Below, in pieces: positions 35,001 to 46,181 of a DNA stretch of 64,000 bases. The position numbers and the translations under genes are program-made. The notes under the pieces were generated by a model. It was not told the DNA's origin and did no database searches. It worked only from the letters and a program-made list of their open reading frames with translations. Source of the stretch: Oscheius dolichura (Eukaryota; Nematoda; Chromadorea; Rhabditida; Rhabditidae); NCBI GenBank assembly GCA_932521035.1, contig OW051493.1, positions 7,192,001 through 7,256,000 of the forward strand, given 5' to 3'. Numbering within the stretch: position 1 is the stretch's first letter; the number at the start of each line of letters is the position of its first letter.

Positions 35001-35103
35001 AATCCACGCCTTCGTTCTCCTCAAAGGCTCGATGCGCCTGACTCTTTCGCCTGGCTAAAGAAGATCCGAAAAGGAAGAACAGACACACCAGGACCAGTCT
35101 CAT
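26057..35103 (-). CDS. Cys-loop ligand-gated ion channel, anion-type, with long acidic N-terminal extension
   Basis: One gene of about 20 exons. The signal peptide at 35103 is MRLVLVCLFFLFGSSLA. Some 350-400 hydrophilic residues follow (Thr-rich tract, Glu/Lys-rich runs, KTPKKKIRTGYHKRRFRR), far longer than the usual leader. The ligand-binding domain has SVRFGIYIESM, then the Cys loop C-x13-C ending YPHDKQTC, and a second Cys pair (TTCDKS, GTFSCL) typical of invertebrate glutamate/glycine-type channels. M1 is LAQTYIPTSLALMFSW. M2 is GRIGVAITVLLTLSTESAG, followed by M3 (FGFITGFVFITLLQTLFVIG). M4 (YPLCFIIFLILYYFVY) is close to the stop at 26057. The PAR motif that usually precedes M2 in chloride channels is replaced by EGR, so ion choice is not certain. 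The M1-M2 intron is 4,740 nt (26588-31327) and holds the satellite. The extension could belong to a separate upstream gene, but exon phases fit and no stop separates them clearly. Confidence 0.85.
26579..26708 (-). repeat. Edge segment copy 1: true 3' splice site of the M2 exon
   Basis: 130 bp that include the first nine bases of the M2 exon (GTAGGAGTC on the minus strand), its TTTTCAG acceptor and about 120 bp of intron with a TCCACC-type motif. This is the original; two slightly longer copies lie within the satellite. Confidence 0.9.
26709..29406. repeat. 11-bp telomere-related satellite, block 1
   Basis: About 2.7 kb of head-to-tail 11-mers. Three unit types alternate: GCCTAAGTTAA (most common), GCCTAAGCTAA and GCCTATTCTAA. 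The first two carry one TTAGGC telomeric hexamer per unit on the minus strand. Rare point variants (CCTTAG near 27477 and 28346, GCTTATTC near 28643) act as landmarks and reveal an 869-bp higher-order repeat (79 units). The array has almost no drift, so it is young or kept uniform. It lies wholly inside the channel gene intron. Confidence 0.97.
29407..29545 (-). repeat. Edge segment copy 2: decoy splice acceptor inside the satellite
   Basis: 139 bp. Copy of 26579-26708 with one base change and one extra CGCATCCAC unit. It keeps TTTTCAG followed by GTAGGAGTC, but satellite follows instead of the M2 exon. Splicing here would reach an in-frame TAG after seven codons. Confidence 0.92.
29546..31045. 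repeat. 11-bp telomere-related satellite, block 2
   Basis: 1.5 kb of the same three 11-mers as block 1, including the CCTTAG variant near 29567 close to its start. Confidence 0.97.
31046..31184 (-). repeat. Edge segment copy 3: decoy splice acceptor nearest the donor
   Basis: Same length as copy 2 and, by eye, identical to it. It is the first acceptor that RNA polymerase meets after the donor at 31327, giving a possible 273-nt intron. The resulting exon would read Val-Gly-Val-Leu-Gly-Leu-Thr and stop. Confidence 0.92.
31185..31238. repeat. Short run of true telomeric hexamers
   Basis: Mostly plain GCCTAA hexamers (TTAGGC on the minus strand) with an AAACCC variant, unlike the 11-mers beside it. 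It may be the seed from which the satellite grew. Confidence 0.8.
31239..31289. repeat. TCCACCATG-type minisatellite
   Basis: Four to five imperfect 9-bp units such as TCCACCATG and CCCACCGTG between the telomeric hexamers and the M1 exon. Related TCCACC units occur in the three edge segments. Confidence 0.75.
33138..33205 (+). pseudogene. tRNA-Ser relic without anticodon arm
   Basis: 68 bases with a 7-bp acceptor stem (GACGTCG with CGATGTC), a D arm and A box (TGGCCGAGTGGT), a TCTCCGCG variable-arm piece, a B box (GAGTTCGAATCTC) and a TTTTT terminator. The sequence passes straight from the end of the D arm (CCGATGG) to the variable arm, so the anticodon stem and loop are gone. It lies in a channel-gene intron of about 240 nt, antisense to the gene. 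Pol III boxes look intact, so it might still be transcribed. Confidence 0.75.
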
Positions 35104-35149
35104 CGCATCATCACGGGCTAAAAATTAAACCTTTTGAATAATTTGGCTT

Positions 35150-35157
35150 TATTTATA
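35150..35157 (-). promoter_or_regulatory. TATA box for the channel gene
   Basis: TATAAATA on the minus strand, 47 bp before the ATG at 35103. This supports 35103 as the true first exon and argues for a single long gene. Confidence 0.45.
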
Positions 35158-37030
35158 CTATACTGTCAGCAAGTAGGCTGATACCTAATGGAAGAGGTTA
35201 CTATACAGAATAATGGATTAACAACTAAGACCTCGGGGAACAAGGCGAATACCCGCTGGCTATCGATCCTTCACAAGTTTTAGGAACATACAGTAGCCAG
35301 TTATCTCTTTGACAATAAAAAAAGTAAAGAAATGAGAGATAAGGAAGCATCTGGGACAGTTCAATATCGCCAAAAGTGTCTAGACGCGACTGTTAGACAA
35401 AATGTGCGCAATCGGAACGAACGCCGGTTCTAATAGGAAAACGACTTCCATCTCTGAATCTAGAGACATAACAAGAGGGCTTTGCAGAAGATATAAACGC
35501 CCAAATGAAGGAAAACACCCAATGAACAAGATTAAAGCTTTCCGCATATAGGACAAAAGCCTTCCGGCCGCCGTGGACCCACAAAAAGACAGTCCGCGCA
35601 TGGAAACCACAGCGATTGTTGCTCTACTTCTGTTACAAGAAATTAAATAAAGACATCTAGTATTTCTCAGGAATAGCAAGCAGAACAAAAGTCAAAAAAT
35701 GAAATAAGGAGAGGAAATTACGAAAAAAACCGCCATTTCAATGAAATTCACGTGTATAGATTTAGCGGAACCGGAGAAATGGAACAGTATCTGCAAGAAG
35801 GAACCTCTTTGATAGCCCCTGAAGGTCACTACCCTTCTCCCCGCTCGATGGGTGTTACTTCTCGAGTAAACTGGTTCAAGCTGCAAGATGACTCAGCCAA
35901 GAATGGAGAGGATGGTCAAAACTATCTATGTGTGCGGGTCAGAATAAAGAAGAGAGTGTCATGGGAGTGCTAGAATCAATTTAAGAAAGTTGCGCCTTGA
36001 TTGATGGGGAGAGGGGAGCGATCCTGTTCAGGGTGATAGGCCGTCAAGGACAACGCCTGCCAAATTATGACGAATTGCTACATGAAAACTGTCTCGGCGG
36101 GGGCGAGAAGAAGATGTTCCATTTGGGGAAGCACTTCCGACAGGACGACCCAAGGTGGGCCACGGGAGAACACGGGAGAACGACTTGAGGACAGAAAATT
36201 CGGAGGTCTGGTAGAAAATTTGGACTAGCGGCAGCCATTTGTTGTCCGGTTCTCCCGATTCTATCCCTGGTAAACTATCCCTCCCTCTAGAGAAAAGTTG
36301 GGAATATGGTGGTAAGATAGAGGGAGGGCTGGAGTTTAAAAAGTTGGGATAAGAAAAAAAATTGGGTGCCCATGGCCTTTTTAGCAGAAGCATCCTTTTC
36401 GTTGGGATGAGCTACCATTTCATTGGGTACCCATGTCCTTTCTAGCAGAAGCATCCATTACGTTGGGAGCTAGAATCTCGAGAAATGAATAGATGGAGAG
36501 CCTAGATTTCTCGATTTAGAGTATCCATAAACTACTTTGACAGTCCCTGGACAAGTCATGTCCGAGCTGATCCTCCATAGGACTCCATAGGACTCCATTA
36601 CACTATAAAAGTTGGTAACGGGAGTGAGATCCACTATAAAAGTTCCATTACCAACTCGTACCAGGCCAAAACCCTCTCTAAAGTCTTACCATGAGAAAAC
36701 CCTAACACTTTTAGAAGTTACCACGGCGTTTTCTTTTGACTTTTTTTGAAATTCGTTTTACGGTGGACCAAGATCTTGTGCAATTCGTGTTAGACAATTT
36801 TGTTCCCCTACTGTCGGTGTTGTTCCCGAAAATGCAACGTCTATAGCGAAGATAGACCATATGGTTCGATCGTCTTGGTAATCTATTACATTTCTTTGGT
36901 ATGAGATGTGACAAGTGTGAGAATAAGACATAAAAACATGAAGCAGATCGTTTGACGGTTGTTTCCTTATATATGCAGAAAATTGTACCATACATTGAGT
37001 TTCGTGGTTCGATATCTTGCAAGAGGCCTT
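35158..37030. other. Intergenic, nothing coding recognised
   Basis: About 1.9 kb between the channel promoter and the 3' end of the chromodomain gene. Short frames only. It holds the 61-bp tandem duplication listed separately and, near 36600-36655, two CACTATAAAAGTT units with a TTGGTAA/TTACCAA inverted pair. Confidence 0.45.
36361..36467. repeat. 61-bp tandem duplication
   Basis: Two direct copies with a 61-bp period, starting at 36361 and 36422 (ATTGGGT-x-CCCATG, then TAGCAGAAGCATCC, then CGTTGGGA). A handful of differences means the duplication is not recent. Confidence 0.8.
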
Positions 37031-37593
37031 TTATTCTGGCTGAACCCAGTGCTGAAACATTTTTTTGATTCGAATAGTGGATATGCCCCTTACATTCTTT
37101 ATAAAAAGCGCAACCTTTTCACTGACGTCCGGGTCCCCTTTCGTGACTGCATCCTTCAGGAAATCTAAGCATAACCCTTTCTATCTGAATAGCTACGAAC
37201 CTACCCTGAACGTCAAATGTGTCAATCTCGAGCTTGCCGGGCAGCCCGTGTTCCTTTTTATACGCGTTTAACTTGTCGATAATGAAATACTCCTCCTCCC
37301 ACGATTGCACATCCCAGCCTTTCCACTTGATCTATAAAGTTATAGTTATCCATTATTAAATATAATAAGAACTCACCAAATAGACATACTTACTATGATG
37401 ATGTCTGGAATAAGAGAAACAGGAGAACCCGTCCTCGCAATGGAGGAACTTCTTACAGGCTTCTCGGAATGTCATATGGGCGAGAACTTCTTCGATTTCA
37501 AGGGAAGGAAGACTGGAAGGAAGATGTTCATGATGAGAAAAGGGGTGGTACTCACGTTGGCTCAAAGCCAGTATCTTCATTATTCTCGGCCAT
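37031..37593 (-). CDS. Small chromodomain protein
   Basis: 107 residues from five exons. The start at 37593 is MAENNEDTGFEPTLP; the stop at 37031 follows HWVQPE. Introns have GTGAGT/GTAAGT donors and short lengths. Residues 18-60 form a chromodomain: EIEEVLAHMTFREAYII, the hallmark IKWKGW, then SWEEEYFI in place of TWEPEENI, and a C-terminal helix (DKLNAYKKEHG). Two of the three aromatic-cage positions (Tyr near 32 and Trp 41) are visible; the third is Trp 46. The C-terminal 40 residues (FLKDAVTKGDPDVSEKVALF) look like a short helical tail. Chromodomains bind methylated lysine on histone H3, so a small nuclear reader such as an HP1-like or CEC-type protein is likely. There is no second chromoshadow domain. 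The exon joins make one consistent frame, which gives good confidence. Confidence 0.75.
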
Positions 37594-38786
37594 GCCCGTA
37601 AATGGACAAGCTTGGTTAACAAACAGTAGTGCAGGGAGAATGTGACTTTTTGTTCCAAACGATAAATATTCTAAATAGGGAAGGGAAGTGGAAAGTAGGG
37701 CGAAAGAGGAGAGCCCTGGGCACTTTTAAGAGGCGGCAAAGGCGATGAAAAAGCATACCAGCTGGGATTAGAGCAGAAGGCAGTGACAGAGAAAAGGGCG
37801 CGTTGGCCTCTTCTCGAAATCAATCGAAACGGGAGGGGAGGATCCCAGGGGGACGAGTCACCGGTAAGGCTGGACAAAGATGACGAGGAGCACCTACTCA
37901 TAGAGGGTGGGAAAGTACATTCGAATAGGGCCAGCGTTTTTGCAGAGCTTGCAGGCAAGTGTGGAGGGAAGCTTTTGGACAGCGGAGAGTTGGATAACGA
38001 AATGAATCAGCGGGGCAGACAGGGCAGTGTTTATAGAGACTAATTAGTCAGATAAATGGACTGTGGAAGGCAGTGGGAGTGATGTTGAATGATAATCAGC
38101 AGGAAGGGATGGAGATACAGAGTGGCCCGTTTTGACCAGTGTCCAATGTGAGAGTGTGCCTGTATTTTGGGAAGATGGCCGGTATAATCAAATAGCCAAA
38201 AGGGAAGATTAGAAGAAAAAAGGGTAAGCGAGCGGGAATCTCTCTCAAGACGACCGAAGACGGTCAGGAATTCTATAACCCCCATGAATAAGGCTGGCCC
38301 TCACTAGGGCACCTACTGTGACTTATTTTCAAATGGACGCTGGAGCAAGTCACCCGGACACCGTATTTTTCTTTTTTTTCAAGTTTTGTACGGGAATAGC
38401 TCTAGTTTGGGATTCAGTTCTAGCCTTTTTAGTCAAAATTATGGCTCGGCCATGGCCCAATCCTAGTTCCGAAAAGAGAGAGCAGGGAAAGACAAGGGCT
38501 CCAAGGTGAGCTGAAAAGTCTAGCAAATGTCAAAGGTGAGAGAGTAAGTAAATCCACCTCCAGGGAAAGCAAAGGGAGCCCAATAACAAGAACCCAGCCA
38601 ATAGTGGAACTGTTTAGACGACGGCCCACGCAAAGCCTCCCATCCTCCCAATATGACGGTGACAATTACTCATCAACGTTTATTTATTATACTCTCCAAA
38701 AATAATGATAATAGTCACTGGGATATGTATTGTGCGTAGATTAAAAACACAAGTGAAAGAGAGGAAGGAATAGGGGAGGGAGCCGG
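37594..38786. other. Intergenic, nothing recognised
   Basis: About 1.2 kb between the chromodomain gene start and the fork-head gene end. Short frames only. Confidence 0.45.
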
Positions 38787-41700
38787 CTACAGACTGTTCA
38801 GATCATAGCTCCCATTGTAGTTGGCTGTACCGTAGCTCGGGAAGACAGTTCCCCCGCTGTAGAGATCACTCCCGTAGATTTTCTCGGCAGTGGAAGGGTA
38901 GCCAGGGGGCTGGTAAGCCATATAGTACTGGGGCTGGGGCTCGAGCTGAAAATGGATTATTGCATCCTTTTTTAACTTATTTTTGTCATTCTCAAAATGT
39001 CTAGCAGACTCTTTTATGTGTATCCATGGTAAAACCTACAATATAGCTGAGCGTAGCCGTTCCTGCCATCCCCGAGGGCGCGGTAAGAGGAGGTAGAGCC
39101 GTCGGAGCTGCCACCGCGTCCTTCTCGGTCTCTTCTTTCTCTTCTGTCTTTAAAACCTGAGCAAGGACGTTGTCCACTGTATTTTTATGGAGCGGGAGCG
39201 GAGTTGGCTTCAAAATCTCGGCCAGGAGGGATGAGGCCGTATTTATCTGCTTCTTCTCCGAGGTCGTTTCGTGAAGAATCTGCTCCACCTTTTCGTGGAC
39301 TTCGTGTTCGGCTTCGGACATTTTCTTGGGTTCGATACTCTTCTTCGGGTAGGGACGCTGAAAGCGGGCAGTTAGGGCAAGATAATTCTTATTTTAATTG
39401 GTACATTAAACGAGGTACGCAGCCAATTCATAGAAACGTTCTGTTGTGAGAGAGGAGCCATGCTATGGCCAAAAAAATGGACTAGAAAGAGCCTAACCTT
39501 CTTTATCCTGCCCTCCAGTTTGAATCTCTTGTCCCGTCTCATAAAACTGGCCGGTGACAGGCTGTTCTTGCACTGTTCGTGCATCTTCCAATAATTTCCT
39601 TTTCCCGGCTGATCTCGGGGTCTGAATCTTCTTTTGTAATTAGAAAAAAGAGAAAATAAGACCTCTTAACTGTGACGAAGCAGTCATTAAAAGAAAGACA
39701 GTGGCGGACTGAATTCTGCCAGCGGATCTTGTCCTTCTCATAGTAGGGAAAGTTTCGAGTGATCCAATTGTAGATATCGCAGAGGGAGAGCATCTTCCCC
39801 GGACTATCCTCAATGGCCATCGTGATCAGGCACACGTAGGAGCAGGACGGCTTCTTTGTGTCCAGGGATTCACTCTTCTGGCGAAGAATTTCCTGAAACA
39901 GAAAGAGGGGGTCATGGACGAGAAAACGGCGTTAGGCGGACCGAGTATGGACCTGGGGCACCTTACAATGGTTCCCGATAGATTTATCCGTCTTTTCTTC
40001 TAATTTCGAGTAAAAATAAGCCGGCCAGCACCATAGAATGGTCGAAAACTCTGGGGCGCGCCACAAGGTGCCAAAATGAGCAGACTATCACCCTGTGCGC
40101 ATTTGGCCGGTCCCCCGGCAACTCTCTCCAAACCAGACCTATTCCTTTATTGAGCACAATCGCTTCGGGACCTCTGCACTGATATCTAGTCCCCCAGCCA
40201 GATTTTCATTGTTCAAAAAGTCTCTCAAAAATACTAAAAAGGGGCCTACCTTCAACTGTGTGATACTGGCATCCCCGCCATCTGAACTGTAATTTGGAGT
40301 GGGGCAATCTGAGCTAACTGAAGAAGACGAAGCTAAACAAGATCTTTTCTCCCTTTCCAATTATCAAAACCTACCCATGGGTGAGAATTGTGTCGTACTG
40401 TAGCCTCCTCCACCTCCGGGAAACGTTGTATTAACCAATAGAGGATGTGCTTCGTGTCCTGTTGAATAATGTGGATCGATAGGCAGATCTATTGGATTCA
40501 TATAGGGTGGAGGGAACTGAAAAGGGGAAATTATTCCTGGTGAACGGGGGTGGGGGCAGACGGATGAAAGAGAGCCCTTTTTGATGAAGAGATAGTCGCG
40601 GTTATTGAAATATGCAAATTATTGAAACTATTGTGAAGAGGGGTCTAGCCCCTGTTCCCTGAAGGAAATGGTCCTTCTTCTCCCTCTAAAAGAATAAAAG
40701 GAAAGGAAAAGCTAGGTTATAGTTTCAGAGGCAAATTCCAATAAAATAACCATCAGCTGTGCCAAGAGGGGAAAGCGACGAGAGCGGAGGGATTGTCTGG
40801 TTTTAGCGAAACGTCCCCCACAGGTGGCAGAACAAAAAAAGAGACACAGAGGCAATACAAAGGTAGCCTTCCTTTATTTTCCAATACTTATGGATCGTTT
40901 GAGAAGAAACGGAAGCGTACTGTCGTCGTATTCAATACCCCAATTGACCCCATGGTCCTGTTAGCCCGTCTACTGGTCACTTCTATCAAAAGCACCGACT
41001 AATTTTGACATTCCTCTGGTTCTGGGAGCCTCATCCCCTTCCAAAAAGTGAAAGAAAAGCCTCGAAAGTTTCTTCGTCCGCCGTTCTCGAGACTTTGAAG
41101 AGGGCTGATACGTCCATCTTATGATTACCACGGGGCCGGAAATGGCGTGAACGGTCACGATTGTGAGGCATGGAGGAAGAGCCCTTTCATATTGTCCCTA
41201 TGATACGATAAAAAAGGAATTGTGGCCATTTATCGGATTTTTTTAAGAATAGAAGTTACTTGGAGCATTTCTATCCAAATGGATCAATCGTTATTCGAGG
41301 GGATTTCAGGCTATGCAAAACTTTGGCGGTGGAATTTTGGGGGTAGAGAGGAGAGAAGATAAAAGCGAAGGTTTGGATGCAGTCTTTTGTCTTTTTAGAA
41401 GAGAAAGGGAAGTGATGTGAGACAATTAGCATATGAATAGATAGAAAAATGAAGCTACTATGTTTCAATGATCAAAAACATCATTTCGAAGATATAAACA
41501 CAGACAAACACTGTTCTGCTTTTTGAGAATAGCTCCATTTTACCCCAAGAATCTTTTCTGGTAAGCGAATTCGCACAGGAGGAAATCACTCAAAAAGATA
41601 GGCTTCCACGGAGAACGGCTTCATTCCTCTGGGTAAAATGGACCACAAATCCCGTTGAATTTCCCCTCCAGCTATTGTTTTCCCTTCTTGTTATTCGAAA

Positions 41701-44518
41701 TTTATCATTTCTCCGGGTTTACAAGCCGGGAAAAACGTGGCGAAGAGATTAATGACTAGTGGAGTGTGGATCACTTTCTTGTGAGCTGTGACCAGGAAAG
41801 ATCTAAAAACAAAACAGCCTTCCCACGGGCCTTGCTCCCCAAAACCGTGGAATGTAAGCTGTAGAATTGATAATCAATAGGATAGATTGACAGAGGAAGG
41901 GTTAATAAAAATAAGGGGGATTGACCCCGTCGGGAGGTCTGAGACTTTCCATAAGAGAAAGTGTTACGTGGCAGGGAGAAATTGCCCATAAATTGAGGGA
42001 GAGACGCCGTGAAGAGAGTCACTGGCAATCATCCAAAAAAAAGAGAGATGCGACTCCCTCGTCCCTCTTCTCTCTAGCTGAATATTCTCAGTTTGAATAC
42101 AGGACAGCTATTCGTACAGTTCTTAATAATAGGGGGAAAATCGACAATTTGAAGCGGCGAGGGTTATCAACTGGGGAGTTTAGAGAGACTTGGAAACTGA
42201 TAAGAGAGACGTGGTCAGCACTGGCAGAGAGAGAGAGAGAGGGGGCTCCTCCAGGCGGGGGGCATTCTACGAAGGGAACAGATGTTTACGAGGAGACTGG
42301 GGGAGGAAACATAACACAGGGGAGGCCAAGGGAGGGCAAGAGGGGCAAGATCAAGGAATGACGGAAGGGGGCACAGATGTGTGTCTGCCGGGATTTACCA
42401 GTTAACAAAAAAGAGAAAAAGGAATGAATTGGGACATCGGTAATGGCAGAAACTTTTCTGAAACTTCTGAGCCCCAAAACAAGCAACTGGTGAAGTTAGA
42501 GCACTAGAGACGCCCATTGAGATAGGCAGTGCGCCCGGGCCAGTACCTCTGCAAGGAAGATGGGAGCAAAAAAAAAGGAAAAGTGTAGCTTGCGGTCAAG
42601 ATTGTACGGAACGGAGATGCCCTGTCTGGCCTATCCAAATTTCAAAACTCTGACCCACCCTAATGGCCCGGCTCCGAGCCATAAACTGTATGCGGCACCT
42701 TGGAAGCCCCATAGAATTCAAATGAATTTCCTTTGGGCAGACTGACTGTTTCCCAGAGAAAACATTACGTGAAAAAGGCAGCTTCTCCTGTAATTGATTC
42801 ATTATCCATTAAAGTTCAGAGACTCGCGGCAACACTGTGGGGTACGGTACCCGGGCACCTGATACTGCAAGGCTTTGGGACGAAACTGGGAGGATGGCTG
42901 AACTTTTCTAGCAAATTCTTTTCTTGTTGTAGTTGAGAAATGTCGATGTAGAAGACAAATAAGGGGGGCTATAAAATGAACTCGTTTAGCACAATAAATG
43001 CCTTGCGGGTACCCAGGACAATCAGCCTTCCTCGCGGTCAGAATTTCTCCCATTTCTGGAAAGCACTCAAAAATCTAGTAAAAAATATGGGTCTTGAGCA
43101 GATTTTACCGTATTAGGGAATCTAGGAAAAGTAGAAAAGAAAGGGGCACAGTCCAATGAAGGAAGAGCGCCGTTGATAGCCAGGGGAACGCCAGACGGCT
43201 TCCTTGTTGATTTGGTTAATTTGAACTCCTCCGGGGGAAGGAAATTGAGCGGCGTAGGGTGTGTCTTTTGGCGGTAATAACAAAAACGAGCTGGGAGGAC
43301 TCTCTGACTGTCGCTTCGCCCTCTCCCCCACCAGGGATGACTCTCCCCACGCCACTTATGCAATTCCATGGCTCGGATGATATATGGAATAGGGGGGCCT
43401 ATTCTTTTGTCGAAAGTGACTACATGGCTGATTGTGTCCGGAGGGGGGAACCACTTCTATTGTGGAAGGGGCATGTACAGATCAATACGGGGCTACCTAT
43501 TCAAAATGGCAGAGACTATTGCTCATACCACAGGGGGGCAGCCAAGGAGGAGGGAGGGGAGAACGATGGGGGAGGAGGGGGAGGAGGAGGACGGCACCGT
43601 ATCCTCCTCCAAGGAGAGGGAGACCTTCCCGGACCATTTTTCACCTCCAATACATCAACGTTGCCCTCTTTTTGTCATGATAAAATAAAAAAATAGAAAG
43701 ACAAGGGAGGAAGAGGGATACAGGAGCTTCCAGGAAGGAGCGACGGCCTCCCAGACCCCTTCCCTTCTCAAATCAACAATTTTAAACTTTCCGATTGTAA
43801 GCAACGAATATTTTATTTTTCTATAGTATAGAATCAAGAGAAAGGCCAGCTAAAATGAATAAAAGGGGTGAAATCGATGCCAATTGAGCTATCACCCGTG
43901 AGAACAGCCATTCCTTTCCTCTAAACCACGCGACTCGGCCTGATCGCCGTCTAATAATCGAAAAATGGAAGAAACTGTCGACATATCATACAAAGCGAAT
44001 AACAAACTCGTAGAAAGTGCAAAAAGTGGAAAATAAGACCAGCAGAGTCTGCCCCGGCACCTGGGGGGCGGCCGCCACAATAGGCATTGTTGCCACTATG
44101 AAAAAGAGATGAAAACTCTTTCCCCTCTACCTATTCTGTACAGATAAATACGCTATATTTCTTATTTAGAATTTATTTAATTAAATTGTAATAGAAACTA
44201 ACCCAGTGGAAGAGATTCATCCAATTTAGAGGAGTAGAAAGCATTCTTTGCCGGTTATAGCGAGTGTAGTAGCAAGACAGGCTGATATATCGGCAGACAG
44301 AAGTTACCCGCCCGATTATGACCCCAAATTGTGGATAACTAGCCAGCGGATAAAATAAAAGAACGGGTAAGGGCCATTAATAGCGGCTCTCAAGTGCAGC
44401 GGCACCAGAGGAACCGTTTGCTTGTCATCCAAATGGACTTCCTTACCTGTTGCAGGAAATAATCATCGTATTGCTCGTATTCTTCGTTATTAATAGTCAA
44501 ATATGGATTATACATCAT
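38787..44518 (-). CDS. Fork-head (FOX) transcription factor, closest to FoxA/FoxB type
   Basis: About 400 residues. Exon 1 (44518-44444) gives [21 protein letters not shown] phase-0 intron of about 3.9 kb follows, then exons with [20 protein letters not shown], a Ser-rich piece, and the fork-head domain (about 39890-39480). The domain reads [69 protein letters not shown] and [13 protein letters not shown]. The recognition helix ([15 protein letters not shown]) is close to the FOX consensus with a Cys for Ser. The C-terminus has an acidic [18 protein letters not shown] stretch and ends YDLNSL at 38787. FOX factors bind DNA through helix 3 and control organ formation; FoxA (PHA-4) specifies the worm foregut. 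The domain is certain, the subclass is not, so no symbol is given. The long first intron, unusual here, probably holds enhancers. Confidence 0.88.
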
Positions 44519-44594
44519 TTTTTAGAAGTAGAATAGTAGGAAGAGAGTAGCCCCCAGTTAACGACTATTATGAAACTGTCCAGCTCCCTTTCTC

Positions 44595-44602
44595 AATTTA
44601 TA
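44595..44602 (-). promoter_or_regulatory. TATA box for the fork-head gene
   Basis: TATAAATT on the minus strand directly after a GGGGCGG GC-rich box, about 77 bp before the ATG at 44518. Confidence 0.45.
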
Positions 44603-45168
44603 CCGCCCCTTTCCTAAGCTACTCGGTGCGCTGTAAAGTGCTCGCCTTGCAAAGACGATGACAGTTCGGGAATTCTAGTTTCCTGACTCAGGACTCTCTC
44701 TTCTCTCCTTGCAGCTGCTAAAAATATCGAAAGCTCACTTACCCAATAATCCAAAAATTGGTTCAAGCAGGGGAACATATCGAAAGGCAGATTGGTTGCA
44801 GATATCGCGCAGGTTAGAGTGGCTGTGGCTGCAGAGGATTACGCAAGTTGTTGTTTCGAAGGCAGTTACCAAGCGGATTTGAAAACATCAGCGCAGCGAT
44901 GCGGATTGCGCACTTTCGCTTATCAAGAGAGGAGAGGGCAACAGTAAGGAGAGGGAATTATAAAAAGAAACGAAGGGTCTCCGACTATAATTCCCACCGG
45001 CGAGTGTCAGATCAAAAGGCGTCGGCCGGATGACTAACACAAGCACATTAGTAACGTAACTGACCATCATAGGCACCGCAAAACGAGGAAAGTTTATACG
45101 ATTCTAGAATGTCTTGTAGAAGTTACATGAAAAACTTCTTTCTAGTTGCTTCAAATGATATTATAGTA

Positions 45169-46001
45169 TTAGGGCGCGCCATAAGTTAGTTCGTTTGGCT
45201 CATAACTTTCTTATTTCTTGACCAAATCCGTTCGGTCAAAGGGGGATGGATAGAGGGGTGTCTGAAAAAAATTCCAAGCATAAATTTAGCTTTCCAGTCA
45301 AGACCCAAAATTTTTAGCAGCCGTTTCAAACTTTGCAAAAAACCGTTTTTTCGGGAAATTGGTATGTTTTTCGCACTTTCGTGAAAACCTTTATATTAGT
45401 AAAAATTCGAGCTTGCCGAGATACGCCTGCCACGATTGGAATTTTTGAATTTGGCTGAAAAATAAGCTCTCTGGAATCATTTGAAAATGACCAAGTTAGG
45501 AAAAGTGGGTTTTCGGGATTTCGCCTAAACTCCAGATCTCTTCAGAATCGCGGCCTACATAAGCATGTGAGTAGTCAAAATGTAGGGAAAAAAAATTAGA
45601 TTTACGACTTAGAAGTCATATTTCTGATATTCCCACTTTTGGTAGGCGAAATCCCGAAAACCCACTTTTCCTAACTTGGTCATTTTCAAATGATTCCAGA
45701 GAGCTTATTTTTCAGCCAAATTCAAAAATTCCAATCGTGGCAGGCGTATCTCGGCAAGCTCGAATTTTTACTAATATAAAGGTTTTCACGAAAGTGCGAA
45801 AAACATACCAATTTCCCGAAAAAACGGTTTTTTGCAAAGTTTGAAACGGCTGCTAAAAATTTTGGGTCTTGACTGGAAAGCTAAATTTATGCTTGGAATT
45901 TTTTTCAGACACCCCTCTATCCATCCCCCTTTGATCGAACGGATTTGGTCAAGAAATAAGAAAGTTATGAGCCAAACGAACTAACTTATGGCGCGCCCTA
46001 A
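45169..46001. mobile_element. Foldback element with 359-bp inverted arms and TA target duplication
   Basis: The two arms (45169-45527 and 45643-46001) are reverse complements over their full 359 bp; by eye only one mismatch is found. A 115-bp loop separates them. The ends are TTAGGGCGCGCC and GGCGCGCCCTAA, and a TA dinucleotide flanks each side, as for Tc1/mariner-type insertion. No transposase frame exists, so it is a non-autonomous foldback or MITE-type DNA transposon. The near identity of the arms points to a recent insertion or ongoing arm conversion. A transcript through it would fold into one long hairpin. Confidence 0.9.
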
Positions 46002-46181
46002 TAAGTACAATAAAAGAATAATAAAGAAATACAAGTAACGTTTTTATTTTTGATGTCCGATTTAGATCAGTATACTCACAAAAGAACTATAAACGTAATA
46101 ATGGCAAATTGTTGAAATGATATCACAAAAAAATTACAGTTGTACCCGTCAAACATAAACCTACAGGCGATTTAAAACATG

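Noticed and set aside
40050-40080. GGCGCGCCACAAG, similar to the end of the foldback element
   Set aside because: Only about a dozen bases match and no inverted partner is found nearby; too short to call a second copy.
43067-43696. 100-145-codon frames in the fork-head first intron
   Set aside because: Low-complexity Gly/Glu or Pro-rich products with no domain; overlap on both strands; probably not coding.
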